Position numbers and translations under genes: made by a program. The notes under the pieces were generated by a model. It did not search any database. It saw nothing but the letters and a program-made list of their open reading frames with translations, and was not told the origin of the DNA. From NCBI GenBank assembly GCA_019009955.1, contig CM032230.1:14029501-14093500 (forward strand): a stretch of DNA of 64,000 nucleotides. Direction: 5' to 3'. This document shows, piece by piece, positions 1-11,370 of this stretch (position 1 is the first letter of the stretch; every line of letters begins with the position of its first letter). The DNA comes from Riptortus pedestris (lineage: Eukaryota > Arthropoda > Insecta > Hemiptera > Alydidae).

Positions 1-1110
1 GCTCTCTTCCCGCCAAATGATAACAATTACCCGCCAAAATTGCCGGTTTCGGCCCTCGGCTAGTGCCCTATCACTTCTGTTGCTCTCCTCCAACGGTATT
101 TTATTATTATAGGCCCCTTCTATCAACATATTGTAAGAACACCTCTAGCATAGGCCAATAGTTCCATAGTTTATAATCCATGATGATGGAGACTAGGCTC
201 TCGGGAACATTCGCATGCAAACATCATCTGGGCGTGGTTCGTTTCTCTTAGAAATCCCGCTTACCATCTATAAGTGTTCCTTTGCACTACTACTCTTAGA
301 GACTCCCATAATGTCTCGTATAAACTTAGGATGAATAACTTACACAATGCAGAGTATGGGAATACTTAAAAACCCCCTGTCACGAAGGTGCTGCGTGTAC
401 TAAGTATAATTCCTACATGAATGGAACACCATCCATACTCTTTCCGTTCTTTTTCAGAAGATATTCCAGAATGAAAATCAGCTATTGAGGTTGTCCTCAT
501 ACAGGAAACAGTAGGAGAAATAGACGATAGATATTAATTGAGATGACATCATCGGTCCTGCAGCTGAGAAATCTACTGAGTTTACACAGTCCTTGCGGGA
601 CGGACATTTTGGGTTTTCCTGGTACGAAACGAATAATGCTTTATGGAAATTTCTGGTATACCTTTCCGGATTGAGGGCTTTGGATGATTCGGGCATAAAA
701 CTACTATATACTTCTGCTTCTCTGTAAAGAAGATCTTTGGTAGTACTGATAGTAGGGATCATTTGACATTTTCTGCCCAACGCCTGTCAAACCACTTTTG
801 CTATTTTTCCCAAACACCACGCCTGTTCTCCAAGAGAGGGCTTCCAAATGTCTGACACGCCCGGTATCTTGTTCTTGTCAAATCATTGGAAAGCTATCAG
901 ATCTGCTTCGTGTGCTTTCACGCAATTAACGATCCCTTAATTAGAGCCAATTACAGTTGTGTGCCTCGTAATTAAATAGTGCACTACGTTATGGTTATAG
1001 ATTAACGTCCGATGCCTTTATGGGTGCGCGTGTGGGTGAGGTGGGGTAGAGTCGATGTAAGCAACTGAGGTGCAATAAACGATAGAGAGGAAGAGATTAA
1101 ACACTCAGCC
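1..1110. other. Mostly unique sequence with two decayed HINE 3' ends
   Basis: No supported gene. Two degenerate copies of the HINE 3' terminus are visible: a minus-strand one at about 371-421 and a plus-strand one at about 566-610, the latter ending in a GACGGACATT variant. They face each other about 150 bp apart. The 100-codon open frame at 478-780 (minus) runs through one of these repeat ends and has no recognisable domain, so I do not call it a gene. Confidence 0.5.
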
Positions 1111-1118
1111 TTACTCGT

Positions 1119-1246
<128 letters not shown>

Positions 1247-1317
1247 CGTAGGGTTCCCGGAGTGATTTAATGCCAGCCTAACGAGGAGTGAGATCTGTAA
1301 ACACGAGGACGTCTTAC

Positions 1318-1347
1318 TCCCTCTCTCTCTCTTACTCTCTTCTCTCT

Positions 1348-1379
<32 letters not shown>

Positions 1380-1388
1380 CCCCTCTCT
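1318..1388. repeat. Interrupted (CT)n tract
   Basis: CT-rich simple repeat with T and C interruptions, complementary in composition to the GA tract just upstream. Confidence 0.9.
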
Positions 1389-1389
1389 A

Positions 1390-2063
1390 TTCCTCCCAGT
1401 TGTAGAGGAGATAGAGATGCTAATTGGGCCTGAGAAGGTGGTGCCCTCTAAACCCCAACCCTAGAGACAATCCACAAGCAGTCCTGCCAACCTTGCAGAG
1501 CAACTCGTACCGTTTCACTATAGCTAATTAACAGCCTCATCAAGACTGCAACGCCGGTCTAAACACGAGCAATGATAGTCCCAACAAGATGCCAATGTAG
1601 TATTAGAACGTCGGACGCTTTTCCTTACCATAAGGGCTTTAAGGATGCCAATATACGTACAATATTATTGTGCAAATGGATTGCACAAAATAATTGAGTT
1701 AGCCCAATTAGGACTGTATACTAAAGTGTGCATACTAAAGGGATGTGTGCAAAGAGCCATAAACTGGCAGTATCGTTGAGAAATGCATTCAGTTCGTGGT
1801 CTTCTGAGAAGGTGAATTGTGAGACCCACTGAAATCTACTGCAACTTGATGTCCTCAATGTATCAAGCGTATTCGGGAACGTCCCTGTTTTTATGTAACT
1901 TCTGGAGTCTTGCCTAAATTTTGAGTTGTGTTATTTTCGAGTGTGATATGTAAAAGATGGGTGCATTTAATGTCCAATTGAGCTGCATAGAGAACGTACA
2001 CGGAATGAAAATTATTGTCTTTGTCAAGGAGACGTTGGGAGAAACAATGGGGTCAGTATAGAT
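1390..2063. other. Unique sequence, no gene seen
   Basis: No open frame with a recognisable domain and no repeat I could match elsewhere in the window. Confidence 0.4.
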
Positions 2064-2245
2064 TTTGATAGGGTGAGATCTGTTCGATCTATACTTCCAG
2101 TATATACATCGATAGCTCTGATTATCAAGATCTACCGGCCGTCTGCTGATAACACACTTCCAACATTCTTTGATCTATTGTTGCAGCCTGCACTTCTCTC
2201 TGAAGGAACAATGAACATCAGCAGATTCACCCCGATGCCGAAATT

Positions 2246-2277
<32 letters not shown>

Positions 2278-2299
2278 CGTGTGAGAGAGAGAAGAGAAA

Positions 2300-2361
<62 letters not shown>

Positions 2362-2570
2362 CAGCAATGGCGTGTACGTCCGAACATAAAGATAGGAGGT
2401 TCTTCTAGATTAGCCGGTGGAAGGGGCCAATGGGAGCGGTGTAGATATAGATAAGGTGAGAGCTGATCGATGTTTACAGCCAATACATCGATTGCTCTGA
2501 TTATCGATGTCTGGTGGTGTTCTACCAGCAGCCTTCTGATAACACTCCTCCAACATCTTCTCATCTCTTG
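2064..2570. repeat. Imperfect direct repeat flanking a compound microsatellite
   Basis: A segment of about 120 bp at 2064-2185 is repeated, diverged, at about 2447-2570. Both copies share blocks such as ACATCGAT, GCTCTGATTATC and CTGATAACAC in the same order. Between them lies a compound GT/GC then GA microsatellite at 2246-2357. Open frames across this region are only translations of the dinucleotide tract. Confidence 0.7.
2246..2357. repeat. Compound (GT)n(GC)n(GA)n microsatellite
   Basis: GT tract, short GC/GT stretch, then a GA tract with AAGA interruptions. Confidence 0.97.
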
Positions 2571-3479
2571 TACTAGTTAATTCCCCTTGAATCGCCGGCT
2601 GAACTGTTTGGCAGAGGAGAAACCAGTTCTAACACAAATTCGAAACCCAATTTTTAAATACATACAAATAGCTCCCCCTCCTTGAAGAAATTCTCATTAA
2701 CAACATGGCAGTTGACACTGGAGGGTAGATAAAAGTCTTAGTCTGCAAACTCATACGTGCTAATAGCTTATCATTACTCATCTACATGCTACGGAGGGAT
2801 GGCTGTCTCACAATTCTGGCTTCGAGTGGTATCTCCTCGCATGCGTTTATTGTTGGATATTCTGACGCAACCGAAAACCACTGCATGTCTTTCTGATCCT
2901 CTTATTCCCCTGATTGTTTTCGTCAAAATCAGGTTTACCTGTTGACGGGATCAATCGCCAGGAGTGGTCTGTAAATTCTTACAATACAATACAATATCTA
3001 TAGCACTACAAAGATTACTAACTTCTAGAGGAGTACAACGTGTATATTGTACTCTGAAAGGAGTTTATAATACTTGCCTGTAGTGCCATATTATTGTACA
3101 AACGTGGCAGAATTATTTCTTATTGGTGTATCACATCGCAGATGATCACTCTTTTCAGAGTTACGTATAGTCACTTGTAGCTTTAAGAACGACAAAAGCA
3201 TTAGGTTTAAAAAAAATATGAAAGGCAAATATTTTAAGAATAAATGAATAGAATAATAAGAAAAAAAATCGTGACATGCTTTATCAGCTGTCACTTTAGC
3301 AGCTGTTCTGATTGAACTAGGAAGGTGAGAGTGGAATTATTTTCCTCTGTTAAGTCATGACCACAGAAATCATAGGTTATAATACAAAGAGTTTTACTAA
3401 ACTCAAAATAGAAACTTTGATTTGGGTTATTTTGAAAAGGACGCCTCGAAACGTTTTCTAGGTGTAGCCATGTAAGCAT
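2571..3479. other. Unique AT-rich sequence, no gene seen
   Basis: No domain-bearing open frame and no match to the repeat families in this window. Confidence 0.4.
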
Positions 3480-4072
3480 GCATGGCTGGATCCACGTATA
3501 AATGTTTTGAAGGCCTTGAGGGTGGTATATGTTTGAGAATCTTAGGTTTTGTTAAGTGGATCAACAGGTGATGATAGAGGTGGCATAGACTGGAATGACT
3601 TCAGACACGCAGCTAACGATTTAAAGATGCATGTAGATAAGTATATCGGCCTGTAACTGAGTGTAATAAAGCTAAAATAGCTGAATAAACGTGTCTATAT
3701 AAATTTTTTTTGGAGACCTTGAGGCTATAAGTATGAGAGTCTTAGGTTGATTGAGTGAATCAACAGGTTATAGTGGACTTGGCGTAGAGTGGATTGACTA
3801 GCAGGCCCTGTATCCGCAAGAGTAAATAATATACCGGGATATCACTCAGTGGTATAAGGCTAGTATGGCTAAATCCACGTTTCTATGTAAACTTTTTGAA
3901 GGCACTTATGTATGAGAATCTTAGGTTGTTTTAAGTGGGTCAACAGGTGATAGTAAAGCTGGCATGTAATGAAATGACTTCATGCATGCAGCTGGTACGT
4001 TCTGTAACGCTTGCGTAGATAAATATATCTGCTTGTATCTGAATGGTATAAATCTAATATGGCTGAATTCAC

Positions 4073-4116
<44 letters not shown>

Positions 4117-5090
4117 GTTTAAAAGGCCTTGTGGCTATATGTTTGAGAATCGTAGGTTGACTTTAGTCGATCAACAGGTGGCGATAGAGCTAAGATAGAC
4201 TGGAATGACTTCTTGCACTCAGCTAACGATTTAAAGATGCAAATAGATGAGTATATCGGTCTATAACTGAGTGTTATAAAGCTAACATGGCTGAATGTAG
4301 ACATGAAGTTATCCATACAAAAAGACCTTAATGCGATATGTATGAGAATTCTAGGTTGTGTTAAGTGGATCAACAGGTGATACTGGACTGTGGTAGTGTG
4401 AAATGATTTCACTCTCGCAGCTAGTGTAGCCCTGTAACGCTGGAGTAGATAAAATACCGGTCTATAACTCATTGGTATAAGGCTAGTATGGCTGAATCCG
4501 TGTATCTATGTAAACGTTTTGAAGGCCTTGGGGCTATATGGATGGAAGTCTTAGCTTGTGATTAGTGGATCAACAGGTGATGGTTGAGCTGGCATAGAGT
4601 GGAATGACTTCATGCACGCAGCTAGTGCGCCCTGTAACGCTAGAGTAGATAAATATACCGGACAGTACATGAATGGTATAAAGCTAAGATGGCTGAATCC
4701 ACGTATCTATATAAAATGTTTGGAGCCCTCTGAGCTATTTGTATGAGAATCTTAGGCTGTGTTAAATGGATCAACAGGTGATAGTGGACTTGGCGTAGAG
4801 AGGAATGACTTGATGCACGAAGCTAGCAGGCCCTGTAACGCTAGAGAAGATAAACATACCGGCCTGCGAATAAATGGTATAAAGTATGGTTGAATCCAGG
4901 TTTCTGTGTAAAAGTTTTGGAGGCCTTGAGGCTATATGTATGAGGATCTTGGGCTGTGTTTACTGGATCAACAGGTGATGGTAGTGCTGGAATGACTTGC
5001 TACAAGATGCTCATGCACGCAGCTAACACGCCCTTTAACGGTTTACATATGCAAGTAGTTAAGTATACCGGCCTGTAGCTGAATGGTATG
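3480..5090. repeat. Satellite-like tandem array, about 8 units of about 200 bp
   Basis: The landmark TCAACAGG recurs near 3565, 3760, 3942, 4173, 4371, 4571, 4771 and 4966. Each unit also carries, in order, a GAGAATCTTAGGTTG-like block, a GGAATGACTTCA-like block, a CACGCAGCTA-like block and a GGTATAAAGCTA-like block. Units are diverged and vary in length by tens of bases. One holds an (AT)n expansion at 4076-4112. Small open frames inside are chance. Confidence 0.85.
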
Positions 5091-5831
5091 CTGTATCGAC
5101 AGGACTCCACACATAGGTATAACAGACAGAGCGAAGCCATTGCTAAGCTATCATTAGCCCTAATAGCTATTCGGTCCTGACGTGAACCCCGCGGCAAACA
5201 GGAATGTATTAAACCACTCTGTTTAGAGGCAGGACTCCCATTATAGCCGTTCTCTTTGTATTAATACTTACAGGGTAATGATATTTATTAGAGCCTCCTC
5301 TTCCCCATCTCACCCTTAAATATACACCTTTTATAAGGTATTTTACATTAATGACGCCTCGTAAGTGACGCCTAGTTGCCAGAGGCAGCTTTCGAAATTC
5401 GGCCCGGCGCTGAGTCAACACTCGACGCATCGGGGCCTGATACATTATTCACAACAACCCTTTCCTACCTCTTTGCCTATAATCAATGCCTTTTCCTTTT
5501 TCCACTTGTAACAGACACTGTTTATCCACTCCCATTCGAAGATAAATCAAACTCATTTTCGAAGATATCATCTATAACTGGTATAAATTGATAATAAGCC
5601 AGTCGTGGCCCCGCGGAGAAAAAATACTAAACTAATATGATCTACTGGCATCTAGTCAGCTTATTTGCAAATGCAAACGAGGAATGGAATCGTTCTGATT
5701 ATACCAACTAACTCATCGGCCATAAATGTATTGTTGTCACTGCGAAAATGAATATATAGATTTACTGGTTAAAAACCTAGTACTTTATTCTAAGTGGGCA
5801 TCTCAATTCACTGAATGTGGTTAACCTATTT
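5091..5831. other. Unique sequence, no gene seen
   Basis: Short overlapping open frames on both strands around 5209-5591 show no domain or coding pattern that I recognise. Confidence 0.35.
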
Positions 5832-5841
5832 TATTACAAAA

Positions 5842-6014
5842 TATTATTATTATTTATTAACGTCCAACCTTTTCTACCCAGGGTAGGACTTAGGATTTTA
5901 TTTAACGAATTCCGTCAGTAAATAATTTTCTTTGCCCAGGTGGGAATCGAGCTCGCCACTCTAGGTTTACCATGTGAGATTAAGGGCAACGCTTTAACTC
6001 ACATGGCTAACCCC
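5842..6014 (-). mobile_element. tRNA-derived SINE, minus strand
   Basis: Reading the minus strand: a tRNA-like head (TAGCCATGTGAGTTAAAGCG, then a box-B-like CGATTCCCAC), a body with ATTATTTACTGACG, and a (TAA)n tail. It is flanked by the 10-bp duplication TATTACAAAA at 5832-5841 and 6015-6024. Compared with the other copies it lacks an internal block of about 40 bp (GGTAACCTGTAGATAACCCG). The family occurs at least five more times in the window. Confidence 0.85.
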
Positions 6015-6230
6015 TATTACAAAAAAGAAAGATTGTAATTTCACAAAACGTTATAAAAAGTTTAACTTCAAATAGACAGTTAATCTAGGAGTAATGTGGA
6101 ATACGAAGCTGCTGGAATTACAATCTTCAAAAGGTTTCATTGTTCTAAATTAGCATGTTTATTATTATTTTATTGTTGTAAATATTGAGAATAATGCTTT
6201 TGTTTTTACTACTAGTAATAATAATTATTA

Positions 6231-6300
6231 GCTAGTTTCTCTTAAGGGAAAACAGCTAATGAGGTTGTATTCAAGAGTGATCAAAAAACTTCCTTCAAGA
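6231..6300 (+). repeat. HINE 5' end fragment (decayed)
   Basis: Matches the HINE 5' end (TCTCTTAAGGGAAAACAGCTA, followed by a GAGGTTGTA block) for about 70 bp and then diverges. Confidence 0.55.
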
Positions 6301-6673
6301 CTCAGTGGGAATTGACGAAAATGATGTTCGCTCAAAATATCATTCGAAGATTATAAAGATTGTTTATTCAATAAAAAAGATCGCTATAGAAGTATGAATC
6401 AATTCAGGAGTTACAAACAAAGAAATTTATTCAGTTCAAGTTAATAAGAAGCTTTGTCTCCAGATGATGATAAACATCTCATCTGGGAGGATAGAATTAA
6501 TACTAGACTACTAGGATATGTATGAAGTAATTGTATAGTAACTTAAAGTACTGTAAAGTATAGTAAAGTTACTATACAACTTTTAAACATACAAATGTTT
6601 AAACTAATTGTAATACATTTCCTTACTTATTTAATAGATTTATCTATTAATAAGTAAACATTAAAATTCATAC

Positions 6674-6889
6674 TAGCCATGCGAGTTAAAGCGTTGACCT
6701 TTATCTCATATGGTAAAACCTAGAGTGGAGAGTTCAATTCTTGCCTGGGCAAAGGAAATTATTTAGTGACGAAATTCATTAAATAACGTCATAAAATCCC
6801 ACCCTGGCTAGAAAAGGGTGGTAACCTGTAGATAACCCGTCCCGATTAGCCTAAGTTGCAAAAAGTGGACGTTAATAAATAATAATTAT
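6674..6889 (+). mobile_element. tRNA-derived SINE, plus strand
   Basis: 216 bp of the same SINE family. It is bounded by an exact 11-bp target duplication, AAAATTCATAC, at 6663-6673 and 6890-6900. The head begins TAGCCATGCGAGTTAAAGCG. The body has GGTAACCTGTAGATAACCCG and the tail is an (AATAAT)-type repeat. SINEs are copied by a partner LINE; which LINE does so here cannot be told from the window. Confidence 0.9.
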
Positions 6890-7079
6890 AAAATTCATAC
6901 ATTTCTTCAAAAAGGAAAGGGTAGTGAGTTGCTATCTTTTTTCTTTTTGAAATGTTGTATATACTTTGCATGTCTTACTTCTCAACAGATAAAGCTAATC
7001 TAACTACTTATAAGATTAATAATAATAACAATAATAAATCTTCGGAACAACATTAGAGAAAGTGAGAAAATTATTAAAT

Positions 7080-7915
7080 AATATAAAAGAATTTACAGCC
7101 TTAAAATTGAAATTGAATAACGACCCGGAAATCGATAGAGATTTCCTAACAGAATGCCAACAAAAAGCTCGACGACCTTTATTACAGACGATGGAAATCG
7201 TTCTGAAAACGTCTGTAGTATGACTAACTTATGGACAGCTATTTTCAGAAACCGAATTGTTTGTTATGGCTATCCAGGAACAAGTAATTGTAAGTAGACC
7301 ATACTGACGGCATGTGTTGAAAGTTAATATTTCTCGAATGATGTAGATTTTGCAACAAATCTTACAAGTCTATTCAACATATAACGGCAGGATGTGAGAT
7401 ACTGGCTACTTCAGAGTACTTACAGTAGCACAATAATGTAGGTAAGATATATCACCAAAGAATTTTAAAGAAACTCGGTATGGTCGACTGTCAAGTCCCA
7501 TATTCTCCCTGTAACCCTCAAAAATTAAGTTAAAATAATAATATAAACATTTATTGGGATGAAGCAATGCTTATCGACCATGCGGTGCGCCATAACAAGC
7601 CTGACATAATCATCATTAAAAACGGAAATAAATAAAGAGATATCGTAGGTATTTCGGTACAAAATCATGAGAATGTTCAGAAAACGATTGCTGAAAAATT
7701 GGAAAAATATCAAATCGTAGCTGCAGAATTGAAAGATCTGTACAAATTAGAATCAGCCAGAGTTACTGCCATTGTTGTTTCTACAAACGGATTTGTGCCT
7801 ACAAATACTGCCAGAAGTACTATATATTTAAATTTATATGACGAGACAATTAGGAAGTCACAAAAACCGATATTATCAATACTGCCAGGATTGTAAGGAA
7901 ATTCCTTAATATCCA
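7080..7915 (+). pseudogene. Non-LTR retrotransposon C-terminus with a restriction-enzyme-like endonuclease region, decayed
   Basis: Across several frames the translation keeps recognisable blocks in order. These are a GQLFSETELFVMAIQ-like block (about 7228-7272), a QHITAGCEILAT-like zinc-region block (about 7377-7412), an IYWDEAMLIDHAVRHNKPDI block (about 7546-7605), and an EKLEKYQIVAAELKDLYKLE block (about 7693-7752) leading into ARVTAIVVSTNGFVP. This order is typical of LINE polyproteins that end in a PD-(D/E)XK-type nuclease. The N-x-PDI core is kept, but the following catalytic segment reads through a stop near 7634. Several frameshifts and stops make it non-functional, and no RT domain is present upstream. 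I am fairly sure it is a LINE tail; the clade is inferred. Confidence 0.6.
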
Positions 7916-8026
7916 ATAAAGTCACTCTTTTTATCTACTGGATAATTCCCCCGATTAAAAAGATGCCCAGGGACCTGATCATAACCCCACCCCCTAATAA
8001 TATAAGATTAATTTTATTTCTAGTAA

Positions 8027-8209
8027 TTGGAAGTTTTGAAAAAGATTCAAAAAGTTGGACAATGCCATAATATTATAATAATTAAACTACCCCAGTTGAA
8101 ACATGGCAAACCATATCCCATTAAAGAATTTCAAGAAGTTAATACTAAATTTGGTAATGGCATACATGTTATTGGCAGAAATCGGACCTGGTATACTTGG
8201 TGTTTATAG
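8027..8209 (+). other. Short open frame, unrecognised
   Basis: A 60-codon open frame whose product is lysine-rich (LPQLKHGKPYPIKEFQEVNT in the middle). The pattern 'L-x-K-L-K-x-G-K-x-Y-P-I' followed by 'NTKFG' hints at a short conserved module, but I cannot assign it to a family with confidence. It sits directly against a HINE fragment, so it may be the end of an older mobile element. Confidence 0.25.
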
Positions 8210-8335
8210 GGGAGGGGGGATTCAAAAATTCAATATATCCCCGTTAATATGAGTCGGATGGTATAGCGTTATAGAATCAATCATTTTAAAACATTGATGC
8301 TCTACAATTTTTTGCTCTATTTTTTCGTGACTCGA
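8210..8335 (+). repeat. HINE internal fragment
   Basis: The stretch around TATCCCCGTTAATATGAGTC, GGTATAGCGTTATAGAATCA and TTGATGCTCTACAA matches the HINE interior, especially the copy at about 57405-57450. Both termini are missing. Confidence 0.55.
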
Positions 8336-8910
8336 GTACTAAGGATATCACCCAGACCATGTTGCTCAACATTTTTGATTTTCCTTATGTTTTTACCAGC
8401 TACTCCCCAATACTAGCCTAGTTCAAAACTGCAGTAAACAGTAAATTTTTTTGGCTCATCCTTTTTTTTTTTACAGGTCATTTTAAGTTTCCACTGTAAC
8501 TAATTTTTGGACGTAAACAGGTTTTACTTAAAATTAAAAGAAAATAAAACCCACAATTGTCAGAACGATATGCTCTTGATTTTTTGTTCTTGCCTGTGTT
8601 ATCTAAATAGTGAGGAAAGTGATAAACAAAAATAACGAAAATTCATTGAAATTTAACTTAAAATGGGACGTATATTGCTGCAAAATTATCAAAAGGAAGA
8701 AAGGCTCACTTCAATTTTTTTTCTTACGTAGATTTAATATAGGCTACTTGTTACAGAAGTTTCAAACTTGAGAACTTTTTACTTTTTTTTTTTTATATAT
8801 AGTATTTCAAAATTTGTCATAATTGTATTTTTTTCAATATTTAAAGTACAATATCTCAAAAGGGCCGGAGTGAAAAAATATGAAATTAATACAGACAGCA
8901 CCTCTTTATG
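8336..8910. other. AT-rich intergenic sequence, nothing recognised
   Basis: Many T and A runs, no domain-bearing open frame. Confidence 0.4.
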
Positions 8911-8918
8911 ATATAGAC

Positions 8919-9801
8919 CAGGGGTCTCCAAACCTTCCAGCCTTAGGGCCATTCTGATTACCCCAGTAAGTTCCGAGGGCCAAAACCATATTATCATTGG
9001 CCGGTGGTAAAAAGTGAAATAGTCCACTGATGAAAAAAAAAATACCGACACTGAAACCCTAGCCCCGGAACTTCAAACGGAAATGATTGATTTACAGTGC
9101 AGTAATATAACTAAGAACAAATATCAAAACTCATCTTTGTTGGAATTTTATAAGAGTCTTCCACTGACACAATTTGATAATTTGCATAAATTTGCTCGTG
9201 GGCTGTTTTCTGTTGTTGGTACTACTTATTTGTGTGAGAATACCTTCTCCAAAATGAAGTACACAAAAAATGTTTACAGATCTAAATTAACCGATGAGCA
9301 TCTTAAATCTCTTTTAATAATTGGTACAAGTAAAATTAGTCCACAACTACAAACTATTGTCAGTGGAAAATCTCAATTACATAAATCTCATTAGTATTTC
9401 ATGTGTCATTATGCTTGTTATAAGTTATGTTTTTATTTAAAATGTATAAAATGTTAGTTGGATTCATTTCAATAATTTGTTAGTTATTATATACTGAAGT
9501 TAAATTTTCTGCATATTATACATGTCTTTACTCATTACAATTCTGTGTTTCTTTATCCAGCTTATCACAAAAACAATAACAATAAGCCTACAACAATGTT
9601 ATGAGTAGTTAGCCCATGACCATATCAATGTAGATGTCATATTAATAATTATTCAACATAAAATTAGTATAAATAAATTTAATTTGCTATAAAAGATATG
9701 TTCTCTAAAAGGAGTTTTCAAGTATGCTAGCTCTCCGCGGGCCGGACAAAATCTGTCCGCGGGCCGGATGTGGCCCCCGGGCCGTAGTTTGGAGACCCCT
9801 G
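8919..9801 (+). mobile_element. Internally deleted hAT transposon with TIRs and 8-bp target duplication
   Basis: The left end CAGGGGTCTCCAAAC (8919-8933) and right end GTTTGGAGACCCCTG (9787-9801) are a perfect 15-bp inverted repeat. The flanks carry the identical 8-mer ATATAGAC at 8911-8918 and 9802-9809, the target duplication length expected of hAT elements. Subterminal GC-rich GGGCC motifs are present at both ends. Only the 3' part of the transposase is left, so this 883-bp copy could move only with enzyme supplied by another element. Confidence 0.95.
9062..9394 (+). pseudogene. hAT transposase C-terminal dimerisation domain (fragment)
   Basis: Open to the stop at 9392-9394. The product shows the C-terminal hAT dimerisation pattern: FYKSLPLTQFDNLHKFARGL, then FSVVGTTYLCENTFSKMKYT, then a KNVYRSKLTDEHL block. 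The serine/cysteine-glutamate 'YLCE-x-x-FS-x-MK' core followed by 'R-x-x-LTDEHL' is the signature of the group whose domesticated relatives include GTF2IRD2- and ZBED-like proteins. The BED zinc finger and the catalytic core are absent. The in-frame sequence continues upstream of the first ATG (9083), consistent with an exon or deletion scar rather than a true start. It lies inside the hAT element bounded at 8919-9801. Confidence 0.85.
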
Positions 9802-10096
9802 ATATAGACAATTAATAAAAATGTGGTGACTGACACTCCACCACAAGCGGTTTCAGAGTTATTGTGCATCAAAATTGGGCAAAAATTACATTATACACGT
9901 AAAATGTAAAGACAATTAATCCACACTGTAATTTGAAATACAACATATTATTATAACTAAGTGTATTAGAATAAAAGTAAGTGTATTTACATTTGATGAG
10001 TTATTATTACAATTTCTTTAAAGTATTGAAGAGAGTCGAATTTAATTGGATAATTTTTCTGGGTTCATCCCGAGGCAGTTGTTAATCCTATAATCC

Positions 10097-10590
10097 TCAT
10101 TTTTCTGAAAACCTTACTAACTGGAATCCATACCAGGTCATTCTTAGATACAAAAAAGGAAGTGTTGGGGCAGGTGGTTGAAAAAAATGTACTAATAAAT
10201 CATTATTTTGTTCGTTCTTTTCTTTAACTTTACCTTCCCACGAATGTTCTTCATAAATGCAGGCTACATAGTCCAAGTTTGTACATTTGTTGGTGAACAC
10301 TATTGATATTTTGTACACACCAGTTCATTACAATCTTGTGTAACATCTGATTTGGTGTCCACATAGGAACAAATCGATGATACTCCCTCGTTCCTTTCAC
10401 AGGCAGGCTAAGTGCAAACCGTTTCCTGAGCTTAGCTCCAGTTTTTTTTTCTTTTTTTAAGCAGAGACAATAAAATATTTTATTCCAGTTATTTTTTTCA
10501 CTGCAGAATTCAAACATATCTTGTGGAGTAAGAATTTGGCAATTATATGGTCTTTGCAAGCTGTTTTTAGTTACTTCCGTTTTGTGGGAC
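10097..10590 (-). pseudogene. Transposon-associated protein C-terminus, unassigned, frameshifted
   Basis: Two overlapping minus-strand frames carry related blocks. The first has KGTREYHRFVPM (about 10370-10405). The second has DYVACIYEEHSWEGKVKEKN followed by VHFFQPPAPT. A further frame then gives KNDLVWIPVSKVF (about 10100-10140). The pattern 'V-A-x-x-Y-x-x-x-W-x-G' and 'W-I-P-x-S-K-V' resembles the C-terminal chromo/Tudor-like region of uncharacterised insect transposon-linked proteins. At least two frameshifts are needed. It borders the hAT end at 10594. The family name is not known to me. Confidence 0.4.
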
Positions 10591-10593
10591 TGC

Positions 10594-11300
10594 CAGGTAT
10601 GGGCAACCTTTGACATGTGGGCCAAACTTTAGTATGCAAAAACGTTCGCGGGCCCCTTTTAAAAGTAGTGCATTTTAAAGTAGTGTTCATAATTTTTAAT
10701 GATAGATATCAGACATGAAATAATACGACAGTTTAATACAACTAATTAAAATAATAAAATGGAAAAAAAATAGGTACAACATTATGATTAAATCGTAAAA
10801 TTTGGTATTATTACAAACAACTATAGTTTAATAGCAAAACCGAAATCAATGAGACACTTGAGCTTGCATTTGGGAAACTAATCCACTGATGTTTCCATTA
10901 ATTCTGTTGAATTTTCCAAATTATCGTCAGTTAGCCTTGTACGATGTTTTGATTTATTAACTTTCATCATTGAAAAGAACTGTTCGCATTTATAAGTACT
11001 GCCAAAAGCACAGATCTCTCCTCCTCTTCCTCATTTGGAGTAAGTAATGTGATATTTTTGTTTCATTGGGGTTTTCAAAATGTCTTGTTGCCCACATATA
11101 TACCATTACAAGAATTCTTTCAATGGGGAGTATCAAGAAAACTCCCTCCAGCTTTCAATACAAAATCATTCTCATGTTGGCTAATAAATGTAAGTTTTTC
11201 TTACTTTTGTACGCTTCTGGTACATTCGCTGAAGTATATCATCTTTCTGCTTTCTGGTAAAATAATTTTAAACAAATTTTATTCAATTTGGGTGATTTCA
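10594..11300 (-). mobile_element. hAT element fragment (second family), minus strand
   Basis: Begins with the hAT-like end CAGGTATGGGCAACCTTTGA followed by GTGGGCC and, later, GCGGGCCCC. Similar ends occur at 63754. On the minus strand at about 10860-11020 there is a dimerisation-domain remnant (see separate entry). I could not find the matching inverted end on the right; the approximate right limit is where recognisable content stops. Confidence 0.6.
10860..11022 (-). pseudogene. hAT dimerisation domain remnant
   Basis: Minus-strand translation reads CAFGSTYKCEQFFSMMKVNK, then SKHRTRLTDDNLENS, ending in an in-frame stop about 15 codons later. This is the hAT 'FGSTY-x-CE-x-FS-x-MK ... R-x-x-LTD-x-x-L' signature. 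It is in the orientation expected for the element whose end lies at 10594. Only this domain survives. Confidence 0.8.
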
Positions 11301-11370
11301 ACTGGATTGACCCCTAAGGAAGTAATTTGTAATTTATTTTTTTCTGCCTTCAGTACCGCCCCCCCCCTCT

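Noticed and set aside
478..780. 100-residue open frame on the minus strand
   Set aside because: Overlaps a decayed HINE end, no domain, and no coding-like pattern.
2073..2564. Open frames over 100 residues on both strands
   Set aside because: They translate the GT/GA microsatellite; both strands stay open for that reason.
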